Source of the DNA: Exiguobacterium sp. FSL W8-0210
GTDB lineage: Bacteria; Bacillota; Bacilli; Exiguobacteriales; Exiguobacteriaceae
Reading direction: 5' to 3'
Assembly: GCF_038006045.1 (NCBI RefSeq)
Contig: NZ_JBBOUK010000001.1
Coordinates: 2,645,001 to 2,709,000 of the forward strand
Length of the DNA stretch: 64,000 nt
Positions 17,854 to 27,490 of the stretch are shown here, piece after piece. A program made the position numbers and the translations under genes. A model generated the notes under the pieces. The model ran no database searches and was not told the origin of the DNA. It worked only from the letters and a program-made list of their open reading frames with translations. Within the stretch, counting starts at the first letter, position 1. Every line of letters begins with the position of its first letter.

Positions 17854-18251
17854 TTCTTCTACTCTCCTTTTGTTTTTTAATTTCATTTAAGCGAAAAATA
17901 TCCATTAAAAAGATAACATAATATTCTACAATTTACTATTTATGTAAAAATAATTGTGTTTTCTGAATGTTTGTTGACCATAATTAGTATTCACTAGAAT
18001 ATTTCTCGTTTTATTCTGAAGCCAAAAATGGATTCAGTGATGTGAATCTCACTCGAAACTTCAAAGAGTATAGCTTCTTAGTGAATAAATGCATCTAAAT
18101 GACTATTAAATATCCTTTTTACAGGTATTAGATTAGCGGTCTTACTTACAAATGACTCATTCAACAAAACGGATAAAGAGAAAAATCAATAAAAAATTTC
18201 TACTTCTATGTTATTATTATAGAAATTATGGAATTAAACGGAGGACAAAAT
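17854..18251. other. AT-rich divergent promoter region
   Basis: About 400 bp without a gene separate the TcaA-like operon from galE. It is AT-rich and must hold both promoters. I see no convincing -35/-10 pair or dyad, only AT-rich TATTAT-like hexamers near 18215. Confidence 0.4.
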
Positions 18252-19259
18252 ATGAATATTTTAGTAACTGGAGGCGCTGGTTATATCGGCAGCCATACAT
18301 GTCTCGAACTTTTACGAGAGGGTCATGAAGTCATTGTCGCTGACAATCTAAGTAACAGTCATCGGAATGCCCTTGAACGTGTCGAACAGCTTGCGGAACG
18401 ATCTGTCACATTTTATGAGATAGACGTTCGCGATGAATCATCATTAGAAAACATCTTCCAAAAGCATTCGATTGATGCCGTCATTCATTTTGCTGGTTTA
18501 AAAGCAGTTGGTGAGTCCGTATCACAGCCGTTATTCTACTATCAAAATAATCTGATCAGTTCACTTGTCTTACTAGAAGTGATGAGTCGTCACGACGTTA
18601 AGAAGCTCGTCTTCAGTTCGTCCGCAACAGTCTATGGTGTGCCTGAGACGACACCGATTACAGAATCTGCTCCGCGATCTGCAACAAATCCTTATGGTGC
18701 GACAAAACTCATGATTGAGCAGATTCTTGAAGATATCGCTCAGGCTGATCCAACGTGGGACATTACGTTACTCCGCTATTTCAATCCAATTGGTGCGGAT
18801 GTGAGTGGTCTCATTGGTGAAGATCCAAATGGTATTCCGAACAACCTAATGCCTTACGTGACGCAAGTCGCTGCAGGTAAATTAGATATCCTTCAAATAT
18901 TTGGAGATGATTACGATACGGAAGATGGCACGGGTGTCCGAGATTATATTCATGTCGTCGATTTGGCAAAAGGGCATATCAAGGCGCTATATCATGATCA
19001 TTCTGGTATTGAGGCATTCAATTTAGGAACGGGTCAAGGCACAAGTGTCCTTGAACTTGTTGCGACGTTCGAAGACGCGACTTCCCTGCAAATCGATCGA
19101 AAGATTACGACCAGACGACCGGGAGATGTTAGTTCATGTTATGCGGATGCTTCAAAAGCAGAACGCTTACTCGGATGGAAAGCAGAGAAAAACTTATTTG
19201 AGATGTGTAAGGACGCTTGGCGCTGGCAGTCAAATAATCCAGACGGTTATCAAAAATAA
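18252..19259 (+). CDS. galE: UDP-glucose/UDP-GlcNAc 4-epimerase
   Basis: A 335-residue short-chain dehydrogenase-type epimerase. The N-terminal NAD motif TGGAGYIGSH, the catalytic Tyr-Lys pair in NPYGATK, and the 'RYFNPIGA' segment are all typical of GalE. It interconverts UDP-glucose/UDP-galactose and in many bacteria UDP-GlcNAc/UDP-GalNAc. ATG 18252 follows GGAGG. The gene converges on pelG and is probably the source of the GalNAc-type precursor for Pel, since Pel is GalNAc-rich and galE-type genes accompany Gram-positive pel loci. The acetylated-sugar specificity is inference. Confidence 0.9.
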   Translation: MNILVTGGAGYIGSHTCLELLREGHEVIVADNLSNSHRNALERVEQLAERSVTFYEIDVRDESSLENIFQKHSIDAVIHFAGLKAVGESVSQPLFYYQNNLISSLVLLEVMSRHDVKKLVFSSSATVYGVPETTPITESAPRSATNPYGATKLMIEQILEDIAQADPTWDITLLRYFNPIGADVSGLIGEDPNGIPNNLMPYVTQVAAGKLDILQIFGDDYDTEDGTGVRDYIHVVDLAKGHIKALYHDHSGIEAFNLGTGQGTSVLELVATFEDATSLQIDRKITTRRPGDVSSCYADASKAERLLGWKAEKNLFEMCKDAWRWQSNNPDGYQK

Positions 19260-19292
19260 TGTATACGACAAAAGATTTTGCTCTACAAACAT

Positions 19293-19340
19293 AAAAGGAG
19301 ATCAATTTCCGAATCCATGTCGGAAATTGATCTCCTTTTT
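19293..19340 (+). terminator. Strong intrinsic terminator of galE
   Basis: A 20-bp perfect stem (AAAAGGAGATCAATTTCCGA and its complement, 7-base loop) is followed by TTTTT. Confidence 0.93.
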
Positions 19341-19382
19341 AAATAAATAAAACAAATGTTAGAAAACTTTTTTAGGCTAACT

Positions 19383-20843
19383 TCACATCCAAGAGCGGTT
19401 CAATCGTTCACTCCAGCGGGTGAAGCGCATCGATCGTGACGGTAACGTCATTCGACAAAACGTATGATAATCAATATCCGAGACATACTGGATGAGTCGT
19501 ATCAATGCAAACGCGAACGTCAAGGTCGATCCGATCGCAAAGCTAAGACCGTATCCAGAAGCGCCGAACGGTGCAATCAATAAGGCTAAGATTCCGTTAG
19601 CAAAGAAAAAGATGAACGAACTCCACGCCGCTCCTTTTTGGTCTTCAAAATATAGTAACAGTAAGGTCAGGACGAGAACCATCGCATTCGAAAAAGCACC
19701 AATTGTCGTCATCTGGAAGATACTGATTGTCGCTTCAGGTAATGCGAGGTAACCGAGTAACGTCGAGGCGAACAACAAGATGAACAACGTGAACAATCCT
19801 TGGTTCCGAAACAGTCGCTGTAATTCCTGGCGTAAGACGAGTAACATCGCATCTTGCGCTTTTTCGACCTGATCTAGCGTTCCGCCTTCATTCGCGTATC
19901 CATAAAAAATACGATACCGCTCATAGAAACGTGTCTCGACGGAAACGACGAAGATCGTCATCGTCGGGATAACCGTCAAATACGACAAAAAGATTGCCGT
20001 ATCGTACAACGGATGATAGCGGAATGTTCCGAGATGCACGGCACCTCCGTCCGCGAACCAGATGATCCAGTTCCCGACCCAAACACCAATATTGTAGAGA
20101 AAACTCGTCCAAAAGAGTGCCGGGTGACGATCAAAGTAACTCAAATAGGTAAATTGGTTTTTCGTTCCGCGATGCGGAAACGTCAGCAACATCGAGGTAA
20201 ATAGACCGAACAACGTGATAATCATGCCGAATGTGAAGCCTGCCGTCAACGCAATGCTTGGTGTGAGGAGACCAGTCAGATAGTTCATCAGATACCGATC
20301 AATCAGTAAAACCGAACCGACGGCTACGGTGCCACCAATCAAAAAGCTATATGCGACGGACTGATAGAACTTCGCGGCACTTAAGAATAAGAAATGCACC
20401 CAAATCAAATTGATCGTCATGAATAGAATGAAGATCAGTCCATTCAATAAGAATGGGAGCTTCGAAAAACTGAGAAAGATTAGAAAGACAATACTACCTA
20501 ACGCCATCGTCATCTTCGTCATGCCTAGAAAGGCAGGAAACAAGTCTTCATATCGTTTCTCGTAGAAACAATCCGCCAAATACCGGGTGACGACGAGCTG
20601 CTGAATGCCAAGCAGTACTTGTGAAAAAATGAAACTGTACGAGACAACCAGATTGAACGTCGTCCGTTCTTCAAAAGAAGCAATTGACAGGAACGTCGTC
20701 AACCACTGGGTCACGGCGATCGTTAAGATAACGATCAACCAGGGACCGGACGTGACAAGTCCGGCAAAGGCATATGCTTTTAGTCGTGATGAAAAATAAT
20801 CTTCTTGAAATAACTTTTGAAGTTTAAACCCGATGCCCGCCAT
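19383..20843 (-). CDS. pelG: PelG, Pel polysaccharide export membrane protein
   Basis: A 486-residue polytopic membrane protein with about 12 helices. It begins 'MAGIGFKLQKLFQEDYF...AGLVTSGPWLIVI', the hallmark N-terminus of PelG. PelG is an MOP/Wzx-like inner membrane protein that works with PelF, PelD and PelE in synthesis and translocation of the cationic Pel polysaccharide. It is the last gene of the operon and overlaps pelF by 20 bases. Confidence 0.9.
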   Translation of the reverse strand: MAGIGFKLQKLFQEDYFSSRLKAYAFAGLVTSGPWLIVILTIAVTQWLTTFLSIASFEERTTFNLVVSYSFIFSQVLLGIQQLVVTRYLADCFYEKRYEDLFPAFLGMTKMTMALGSIVFLIFLSFSKLPFLLNGLIFILFMTINLIWVHFLFLSAAKFYQSVAYSFLIGGTVAVGSVLLIDRYLMNYLTGLLTPSIALTAGFTFGMIITLFGLFTSMLLTFPHRGTKNQFTYLSYFDRHPALFWTSFLYNIGVWVGNWIIWFADGGAVHLGTFRYHPLYDTAIFLSYLTVIPTMTIFVVSVETRFYERYRIFYGYANEGGTLDQVEKAQDAMLLVLRQELQRLFRNQGLFTLFILLFASTLLGYLALPEATISIFQMTTIGAFSNAMVLVLTLLLLYFEDQKGAAWSSFIFFFANGILALLIAPFGASGYGLSFAIGSTLTFAFALIRLIQYVSDIDYHTFCRMTLPSRSMRFTRWSERLNRSWM

Positions 20844-22242
20844 ATGTCACCCCCCTCTCTTGATACAATGTCTGATACTCCGAGATGAAACGTCGTGTCT
20901 GATAATACGCAAGTGCACGTTCTTTCCCATTTTGTCCAAAACGAATCGCTTCTTCTGGATGTGACTGGAACCAGGCACAACGCTCCGCAATTCGTCGCGG
21001 ATTGACTGGAGGTACGACGAATCCCGCCGGTCCGTATGGATCATCCTCACGTCCGTTGATCAGTTCGGAGCATGCACCGACATCAGTGACGACCCACGGA
21101 ATGCCTGCAGCCATCCCTTCTAGGACAGCAAGCGGTTGACCTTCTGAAATACTCGTCAATAAACAAACATCAAATGATGGCAGATAGCTCCGAATATCAA
21201 CCTTTCCGACGAGTTTCACACTCGCGGATAATTCAAACAGATCGATTTGTTCCTGACATTCACGGGCGTATTCCGGATCTTCTTCAAGCGGACCCATGAT
21301 CGTCATTTCGAATGGAACATGCATTTCCTGTAAGACCTTCGCAGCATGAATCATTGTCTTGATATCTTTAATCGGAACAATCCGGACGATGGCACCAATC
21401 CGGAGAACATCTTGCTTTGGAAGATGACCTAACGCAGCAAGTCCCGTCGCATCAATTCCGTTCGGGATGACACGAATTTTTTCAGCAGGTGCACCGAGTT
21501 CACGCTGCAATTCACCATTTCGGTCAAAGAGCGTGATGATATTGTCTGCCCCTTCGTAGGCTTCGCGTGATAAGTGATGGAAGAACTGAACCCAATGCAT
21601 GCGGTATTCTTGCGGAATCCACATCGCTTGAACGAGTTCTTCCTCTCGTTCACGGGAGTAGATCCCGTGTTCCGTTAGGACGAAAGGAACTTGTTGGCGC
21701 TGTTTAATCGCTGCTGCGACGAGTCCCGCATATCCCGTCGACGCGGAGTGGATCAGGTCGACGGTCGGCAATTCTGCTTGAAGTAGTTCCAGAACAGGCG
21801 CATACATGCTACGCCACATCCAGAGATAATCGATGAAAGAGTCAGCCTGTTGTTCTTCCCGGTAGCTCGTCTTGACGAGATCAAAAAAGAGCCGGCTCGT
21901 AAAAAATTGTGTCGATGTTCCGATGGCTTGACCGAAGAGTGGGAAAATCGATGTGTTCGTCGCTTGAAATCGCATCCAACGTTTGATATCCTCTTCCTGC
22001 TCCGGTGTCAATGTCTGTTTCAACGGACGCATCTCATGGGTTTGATCGAGTGGAAGATTAGTCACACCGACGACGTTCACCGGAAGGGCGTACCGAAATT
22101 CTGCTTCGGTCATCCGTGTAGGTGTAATCGTGATCAGCTCGAACTCATGCTCTGGAATTTGTTGAATCAGCATATGTGCCCAACTGGCGACTCCACCACT
22201 AACATAAGGATAACTCCCTTCTAACACTAAGCCAATCTTCAT
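20824..22242 (-). CDS. pelF: PelF, Pel polysaccharide glycosyltransferase
   Basis: A 472-residue GT4-type enzyme. The PelF N-terminal signature 'GLVLEGSYPYVSGGVASW' is present, along with a later donor-binding region containing 'SISEGQPLAVLEGMAAGIPWV'. PelF is the cytoplasmic polymerase, proposed to use UDP-GalNAc. Its start overlaps the deacetylase stop by 4 bases. Confidence 0.92.
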   Translation of the reverse strand: MKIGLVLEGSYPYVSGGVASWAHMLIQQIPEHEFELITITPTRMTEAEFRYALPVNVVGVTNLPLDQTHEMRPLKQTLTPEQEEDIKRWMRFQATNTSIFPLFGQAIGTSTQFFTSRLFFDLVKTSYREEQQADSFIDYLWMWRSMYAPVLELLQAELPTVDLIHSASTGYAGLVAAAIKQRQQVPFVLTEHGIYSREREEELVQAMWIPQEYRMHWVQFFHHLSREAYEGADNIITLFDRNGELQRELGAPAEKIRVIPNGIDATGLAALGHLPKQDVLRIGAIVRIVPIKDIKTMIHAAKVLQEMHVPFEMTIMGPLEEDPEYARECQEQIDLFELSASVKLVGKVDIRSYLPSFDVCLLTSISEGQPLAVLEGMAAGIPWVVTDVGACSELINGREDDPYGPAGFVVPPVNPRRIAERCAWFQSHPEEAIRFGQNGKERALAYYQTRRFISEYQTLYQERGVTYGGHRV

Positions 22243-24074
22243 TGAGACACCCCCAATACTGGTATACGTGCGAAATTCTTCTTGAGTTCTACTTCGTATA
22301 AATCGTCCGCATTTCCCAATTTTCGTACCTCACCATACGCAAAGGAGCCCGTCGCAATTTTCCCATCATTGACACGAACCATCATTTTAGAAGGAAGAAG
22401 CATCTGACTTCCTGAAATCTCAATCGCCGTTTTAGAATACCGGACATCGATCTTCGATTCTTGGTATAGCTTCATTTTTTTGTAGCCATCATACTGCGTC
22501 ATGCTCTCGAGATACGGATAGTCCGTATGAATCGTTTGGAACATCTTTTCAATTGAACGTTCCATCTTCGGCCATCCTTGTCCTTTCGAACGTTGTTCGT
22601 CAAGGACGTCATCTGGGTGGATGAAATGCGAGACTAGTCCGAAGTTGGCTACAGCGTCAGCTAAGACGAACATGTCTTCAGGCGATTCATTATATCCGCT
22701 TGTGATCCGTGGGAAGTTGTATAAATTCTTATAGGTCGCGTCTGGCTCGAATTCTTGAATGTAGCTTCCTTTTGAAGCATCCCCGTTATAGAGTGATGCG
22801 ATGATTAGACCATCCGGGAAAGCTTCATTCAAAACGGATAAACCGGTCGGTCCGATGATGTTCGAAGGTGGGACATAACTACGTATTTGTTCTTTCGGGA
22901 AGAAATACTGATGTGCCACTTTGACTTCTTCAATCCCTTTCATCATTTGAGAACGATCGTCCCATGTGGTATAGCCGAGACTTGGATCCATTGTTTCCCC
23001 GTTAATGACGAGCGGTTGGTGGTTATATCCATGCAGTCCTAGTTCTCCGCCCATTTTTAATAATCTACGTCCAAAGTTCAACATTGGAAAACGAATATTT
23101 TCAATCAACTGCTCTTCCATGTCATCGATTGCATTTCTGTAACTTCCGATGATGAATCCGGAATAGATTATATCTTGTTCTTTTGCGATTCGTTGCATGT
23201 CTCTCAACCAAACATCCGCAAAGAAATCTTTAACCGTCAAATCATAGTTCTTTTGAATTGCTGGATTGGAGGCATCTGGTACAGGCGCTGGGAAATCATC
23301 GAAGTGTGCTAACTTAATAGCGACTTGTTGGCTAACGAACGTCGGAAACAGTAAAGAAAGTGACTGGACGAGTAAGCCGCGTGAGTTTTTTTCAAGCAAC
23401 GAAGAAGTATTCCAAAACAAGACCTCTCCTTTTCCATACTCATGTGTCCATAGAATCGGGTTTCCTTCTGCTTCGATTTTGACATCAGCATTCTGCAATG
23501 TCACATCCGCAATACTGTGAACGAACAGTGTAGACGACTTCGATAAATCGATGTACCCGGGAAATAAATCTTTTTTAAACGTCATACCTTTGACATTTTC
23601 CTTGAAGTCACCAAAACGTTTCACACCAACCAAGTCCCCCCACTTCGGATCGATGAATCGACCCGCAACATAGAGTTTCCCTCCTTTTCGGACGAACTTT
23701 CGAATGGTTTTGTACGGCCATTCCTTCGTGTGTTCACCCGATAAAACAAGGACTGTTCGCTCGCTTGGATCAAGTGTCTTGATGTCAGATGTACGAATAC
23801 GCTGATAATCGATTTTCGCGTATTTCAGCGCATACGAAAAGTTTTGAATGACGCCTTTTGACAGATCACTATCATTTTGGAGCAAGTAGACGCGCAGTGC
23901 CTCTCCTTTAGCTTCGGTTGTTTTCGTATTTGTCGTCTCGAATGAACGAACCTTCGTTTTTTCAGAAGGAATCAGTCGATGTGGATAATCGAGACGAAAC
24001 AATTGCACGATGCCCATTGCTACGAATAGAACGGCAAACAACCCAATGAGATAGCCGTAAGTTTTCTTATTCAT
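22239..24074 (-). CDS. Pel polysaccharide deacetylase (PelA-DA type, DUF2194-like)
   Basis: A 611-residue protein with an N-terminal membrane anchor (about 6-26) and a flavodoxin/glutamine-amidotransferase-like segment. These are followed by a CE4-like deacetylase region: 'AHFDDFPAP' supplies the metal/catalytic Asp pair, 'LHGYNHQP' the two His and 'SHFIHPDDV' another conserved His-Asp set. In Gram-positive pel loci this gene supplies the deacetylase of proteobacterial PelA, while the hydrolase half is separate or absent. Here a separate hydrolase lies next door at 26400. It de-N-acetylates Pel to give it positive charge. Confidence 0.82.
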   Translation of the reverse strand: MNKKTYGYLIGLFAVLFVAMGIVQLFRLDYPHRLIPSEKTKVRSFETTNTKTTEAKGEALRVYLLQNDSDLSKGVIQNFSYALKYAKIDYQRIRTSDIKTLDPSERTVLVLSGEHTKEWPYKTIRKFVRKGGKLYVAGRFIDPKWGDLVGVKRFGDFKENVKGMTFKKDLFPGYIDLSKSSTLFVHSIADVTLQNADVKIEAEGNPILWTHEYGKGEVLFWNTSSLLEKNSRGLLVQSLSLLFPTFVSQQVAIKLAHFDDFPAPVPDASNPAIQKNYDLTVKDFFADVWLRDMQRIAKEQDIIYSGFIIGSYRNAIDDMEEQLIENIRFPMLNFGRRLLKMGGELGLHGYNHQPLVINGETMDPSLGYTTWDDRSQMMKGIEEVKVAHQYFFPKEQIRSYVPPSNIIGPTGLSVLNEAFPDGLIIASLYNGDASKGSYIQEFEPDATYKNLYNFPRITSGYNESPEDMFVLADAVANFGLVSHFIHPDDVLDEQRSKGQGWPKMERSIEKMFQTIHTDYPYLESMTQYDGYKKMKLYQESKIDVRYSKTAIEISGSQMLLPSKMMVRVNDGKIATGSFAYGEVRKLGNADDLYEVELKKNFARIPVLGVSQ

Positions 24075-24979
24075 CGGTCTCCTCCTTCCAAACGTTTCAA
24101 AATAAAGCGATGTTCTTCTGGTATGTCTTCCTCTACCACCGCTGTTCTTAACTGATGAAGCACCGGTCCAATCGAAGACCAGTTATTTCGTTGAAAGTAA
24201 TAGCGAACCAAAGCGAGGTACCCGTCTGGTAAAGTCGGGTGAATCTGAATCATCTCTTCATACGACGCAATCGCCTTCTCATCATTATCTTGACGTATCG
24301 CCATTTCTGCTTCCGCTTCGATCCGTGTGAGATCCGTCGGATAGAGGACGCGCATTTGCTCAAGTACTCGGTGAAGTCGTTCATCGAGTCGGCCAATGCC
24401 ACCTTCATCTAATAGACCGCTCTCAAGAAAAGTTTTACATTCTTGAATGAACAGATGATACGTCGTCACGTCGACGGGATTGAGTTGTTGTTCCCGTAAA
24501 CGAAGATTGGCTTCATATCGATCAAACAAGGAATTTCGGACTGTCGCTGCATAATGGACGGTTTCTGAATCATCATGATCGAGTCCGTATTGCAGATATT
24601 TTCCACTATTTTTCAGAGACGATGTCGTTAAGTGGATCATTGACTGTTTCCGGCGCTTCGCATCCATATTCAACGCCTCCTTGATTGGAACCATTTCCAT
24701 GTTATCGGCTGCCTGTTGCTGCAGTCCTTCAAGATTCATGACATCAAATTGCACATATTCATCGTAATCCAGTAACGTATCTGATGACGCAAATCGTCTC
24801 GAAATCAAGTAAGCGATACCCCCAAGCACTTCACCAAAAAGTGGCAGGAGAGCACTGAACAGGCAGATGAACGTCAAGATTCCCCGCTCATGCTCTGGCA
24901 ACCGCAAGACGAGTAAACGATAGGTAAACACGACAAGCAGAAGATGGAGTACATATAGAACGGATAGAAGTGTCATCAT
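24071..24979 (-). CDS. pelE: PelE, membrane/TPR component of the Pel synthase
   Basis: A 302-residue protein with two N-terminal transmembrane helices (about 3-22 and 35-60) and a cytoplasmic helical domain ending in TPR-like repeats ('AIRQDNDEKAIASYEEMIQIHPTLPDGY'). Size, topology and position between pelD and the deacetylase gene fit PelE, which bridges PelD and PelF. It overlaps both neighbours by ATGA. Sequence similarity alone would be weak; the call rests on order and topology. Confidence 0.8.
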   Translation of the reverse strand: MMTLLSVLYVLHLLLVVFTYRLLVLRLPEHERGILTFICLFSALLPLFGEVLGGIAYLISRRFASSDTLLDYDEYVQFDVMNLEGLQQQAADNMEMVPIKEALNMDAKRRKQSMIHLTTSSLKNSGKYLQYGLDHDDSETVHYAATVRNSLFDRYEANLRLREQQLNPVDVTTYHLFIQECKTFLESGLLDEGGIGRLDERLHRVLEQMRVLYPTDLTRIEAEAEMAIRQDNDEKAIASYEEMIQIHPTLPDGYLALVRYYFQRNNWSSIGPVLHQLRTAVVEEDIPEEHRFILKRLEGGDR

Positions 24980-26202
24980 TGGACACGTCCTCCCTTTTGT
25001 ACATACACAGCTTTTATTCGTTCGAGGAATCGGTTCGCATGTTCTTGAGGTGTTCCCGGTAGTAAAAATTGTAGTTGTTCCGTACTTTCGTCAAAACCGA
25101 TCAAGTCAATTTCACGCATCGATTGCCGTAAGATCAGTTCTAGTTCGATCAGCGAGAACGGCGTATCACGAATATCAAGCTGAACGAGACTGTATGGTTG
25201 ACCGTAATGCTCGCGTCTGTATTCTTGATATTTCACTTTTTCCTCAAAATGCTCTCGTTTAACGATGCGCGTGCCTTCAATCAATTCATGACGCGTCTCG
25301 ATCCATTCCATCAACATCGCTTTTTCAATTCGTGATCCTGTCCAATCGACGATCAGTTGCATGACGTGCATCTCATAGTTTGTCAATCGCTCGAAGGCGA
25401 TCGATTGAATGACGACGACTTCTTGGATACGACCATCATAACGAATCGGTGCAATCAGTAACGGCACATCCGTCTCATCGATCGTCCGGATGGCGATTGC
25501 TTGCTTTTGGAACATCCGTTGATAGATTCCTTGTTCTGGATCAATGAACATCGTTTGTGGTAACTGTTCTTTATCACCGAAACGAATGTGTAATCGTAAT
25601 GTACGTCGTGACGTATCGACGTGATAGATCGCAATCTCCTTCGCATCAAAAGAGGCTTGTAAGATCTGTACGAGTTTATCACGTACGATGTCCGCGACAG
25701 ATTGATCGAGTTCTGTTCCGATCCGGTAGATGTTCGTCAACGTATGATTGGATTCAAGTACCTTATTTCGCATTGCTTCTTGAGCGACACGTAACTTTTC
25801 GAGCGTTTCACGCAGCTGTTCGTTCTCGACCACAACTTCTTCTTGACGCAGACGCAAAGATAGATAGCGCTCCTGAAACGACGTACTGAATATGCCGCAA
25901 GAGATCGCGACTAGAAAATGCAGGATAATCCATGACATCTCACCCCGATCATAGACAAAGAGTAAGACGTCTTCTCCCCCCCATGCGAGCGAACTCAGAT
26001 GGTAGATCATCGTAAACAGAAAGCTCGCGAAGGCTCCTAGTAGTCCGTAACGAAGCGAAAAAAGTAAAATATAAAAAATAAGTGGATCAATCGTCCATTT
26101 TAAGATCGAAAGATTAAACATATAGTCCAAAATGCCGATAATAAGGATACTAACGATCATTTCAATCCATTTAATGCCTTGTCGGTTCTGAGTATATATC
26201 AT
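24976..26202 (-). CDS. pelD: PelD, c-di-GMP receptor of the Pel synthase
   Basis: A 408-residue protein with about four N-terminal helices, a coiled coil (about 115-155), a GAF domain and a degenerate GGDEF domain. The active GG(D/E)EF is absent (it reads 'LIGFDESTE'), but an RxxD inhibitory-site motif, 'REID', stands directly before it. In Pseudomonas PelD this RxxD binds c-di-GMP and switches on Pel synthesis. It is the first gene of the operon, with ATG 26202 after AAAGGAG. Its promoter lies in the 197-bp gap shared with the riboswitch-controlled hydrolase. Confidence 0.9.
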   Translation of the reverse strand: MIYTQNRQGIKWIEMIVSILIIGILDYMFNLSILKWTIDPLIFYILLFSLRYGLLGAFASFLFTMIYHLSSLAWGGEDVLLFVYDRGEMSWIILHFLVAISCGIFSTSFQERYLSLRLRQEEVVVENEQLRETLEKLRVAQEAMRNKVLESNHTLTNIYRIGTELDQSVADIVRDKLVQILQASFDAKEIAIYHVDTSRRTLRLHIRFGDKEQLPQTMFIDPEQGIYQRMFQKQAIAIRTIDETDVPLLIAPIRYDGRIQEVVVIQSIAFERLTNYEMHVMQLIVDWTGSRIEKAMLMEWIETRHELIEGTRIVKREHFEEKVKYQEYRREHYGQPYSLVQLDIRDTPFSLIELELILRQSMREIDLIGFDESTEQLQFLLPGTPQEHANRFLERIKAVYVQKGGRVQ

Positions 26203-26274
26203 TTCTATTCACTCCTTTTATTTTTTATCGGTATGATAACGGAAGAAATGTATCGTTAAATCACTACAATTTCA

Positions 26275-26399
26275 TATCGAGAAGGGCAAACTTACTGAAA
26301 AGTAAGGGCGCAAAGACATGGGTCGTCGATCTTCGGATACCGATCGCCAGTCTGCAATGCCGCGGCCGCTCTCTGATAATCAATCAGGAGGCTATCAAC
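26275..26399 (+). promoter_or_regulatory. c-di-GMP-I (GEMM) riboswitch controlling the Pel hydrolase gene
   Basis: The core matches the GEMM-I consensus: GGGCAAAC, a hairpin with a GAAA-type loop (CTTACTGAAAAGTAAG), then GGGCGCAAAG, a second arm with GATCGCCAGTCTGC, all in the right order (26284-26355). The closing stem P1 can form between 26275-26282 and 26370-26378. The 3' strand of P1 also pairs with the ribosome binding site (26368-26377 with 26383-26392). Bound ligand should therefore free the AGGAGG at 26386-26391. TACAAT at 26265-26270 is a candidate -10 box. Confidence 0.9.
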
Positions 26400-27257
26400 A
26401 TGGGTATTATCTCACTCAAGCGCATGACGTCTATTTTGTGCATTCTTTTACTGGGAGTGTTCTTCATGTCGTCATTAGACGCGAAAGCAGAAAAGTCAAA
26501 TCCACTAGACAATGCGAAGTCGTATAAAGTTTACTACGACGCACCGTCAGCAGCGAAAATCAAGAAGATGCAACAGTATGATGTCATGATCATCGAACCC
26601 GTCTTTTATTCAGCTGCACAAATCAAACAGATTCAACAAAATGGAACAAAAGTATACGGCTACATCAATACGATGGAAGCAGATAATTGGAATACAGATT
26701 TGATGGGGCAACTCGTGGAATCTGACTTTTTCCACCGGAACGGTCAACGTATTCATTACGCTGAATGGGATTCGTACTTAACGGATATCACATCGAAACA
26801 CTATCAAGCTGTTTTAATGAAAGAAGTTGAAAAACAAATCGTCCAAAAAGGACTAGATGGTGTTTTCCTCGATACAGTCGGTAACATCGATAACGAGCAT
26901 GCCGACCAACCTGTCGTTCTCGAACAACAACGAATAGGAATGAAGAACTTCCTAAAGTCACTGAAAAAAAAACACGCCTCTTTATCACTGATCCAAAACT
27001 GGGGATTTGGAACGTTGAAGTACCGTACGTATCCTTACGTCGACGGTATCATGTGGGAGAACTTCAATTATTCAACAGTCGCCAATGATCAGTGGTCAAA
27101 GGATCGGATGACAGACCTCCAAAAATTAAATCAATCTCAAGACATCAAAACACTGACGATTTCTTCCGTACAAGGCACAAAAAGTGAAACACTTGCTCAA
27201 AAGAACGGATTCCTTCATATGAAGTCAAACATTGATTTAAATTACAATAAATTCTAA
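26400..27257 (+). CDS. GH114-type alpha-1,4-galactosaminidase (PelA hydrolase-like), secreted
   Basis: A 285-residue secreted protein with a signal peptide ending at DAKA (about residue 30) and a TIM-barrel of the endo-alpha-1,4-polygalactosaminidase type. Visible strand-end acidic groups are 'MIIEPVFY', 'YGYINTMEADNW', 'DGVFLDTVGN' and 'DGIMWENFNY'. This corresponds to the hydrolase half of proteobacterial PelA, which trims Pel during secretion or frees cells from biofilm. AGGAGG lies 9 bases before ATG 26400 and is controlled by the riboswitch. It is divergent from the pel operon and single-gene, with its own terminator. Confidence 0.87.
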   Translation: MGIISLKRMTSILCILLLGVFFMSSLDAKAEKSNPLDNAKSYKVYYDAPSAAKIKKMQQYDVMIIEPVFYSAAQIKQIQQNGTKVYGYINTMEADNWNTDLMGQLVESDFFHRNGQRIHYAEWDSYLTDITSKHYQAVLMKEVEKQIVQKGLDGVFLDTVGNIDNEHADQPVVLEQQRIGMKNFLKSLKKKHASLSLIQNWGFGTLKYRTYPYVDGIMWENFNYSTVANDQWSKDRMTDLQKLNQSQDIKTLTISSVQGTKSETLAQKNGFLHMKSNIDLNYNKF

Positions 27258-27343
27258 ACATTTTCATATACCACTTTATAAAGTGACAGCAAATCCCACT
27301 ACCTGTCAAGCACATGGCATATATCTTATTTCGAAAATGAAGT

Positions 27344-27383
27344 ACCAATTTCCTCTACAGCACGAGGAAATTGGTCCTTTTTA
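27344..27383 (+). terminator. Intrinsic terminator of the hydrolase gene
   Basis: A 12-bp perfect stem (ACCAATTTCCTC / GAGGAAATTGGT, 8-base loop) is followed by TTTTT. Confidence 0.92.
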
Positions 27384-27490
27384 TCTCCACAAAAAACCAT
27401 CATCTCAAATGCTAATATACAGTATTTGACACTAATCGTTTTTAATTATATATTTTAGAAAACTATTTGTATAGATTGGACGTCTTAAAT

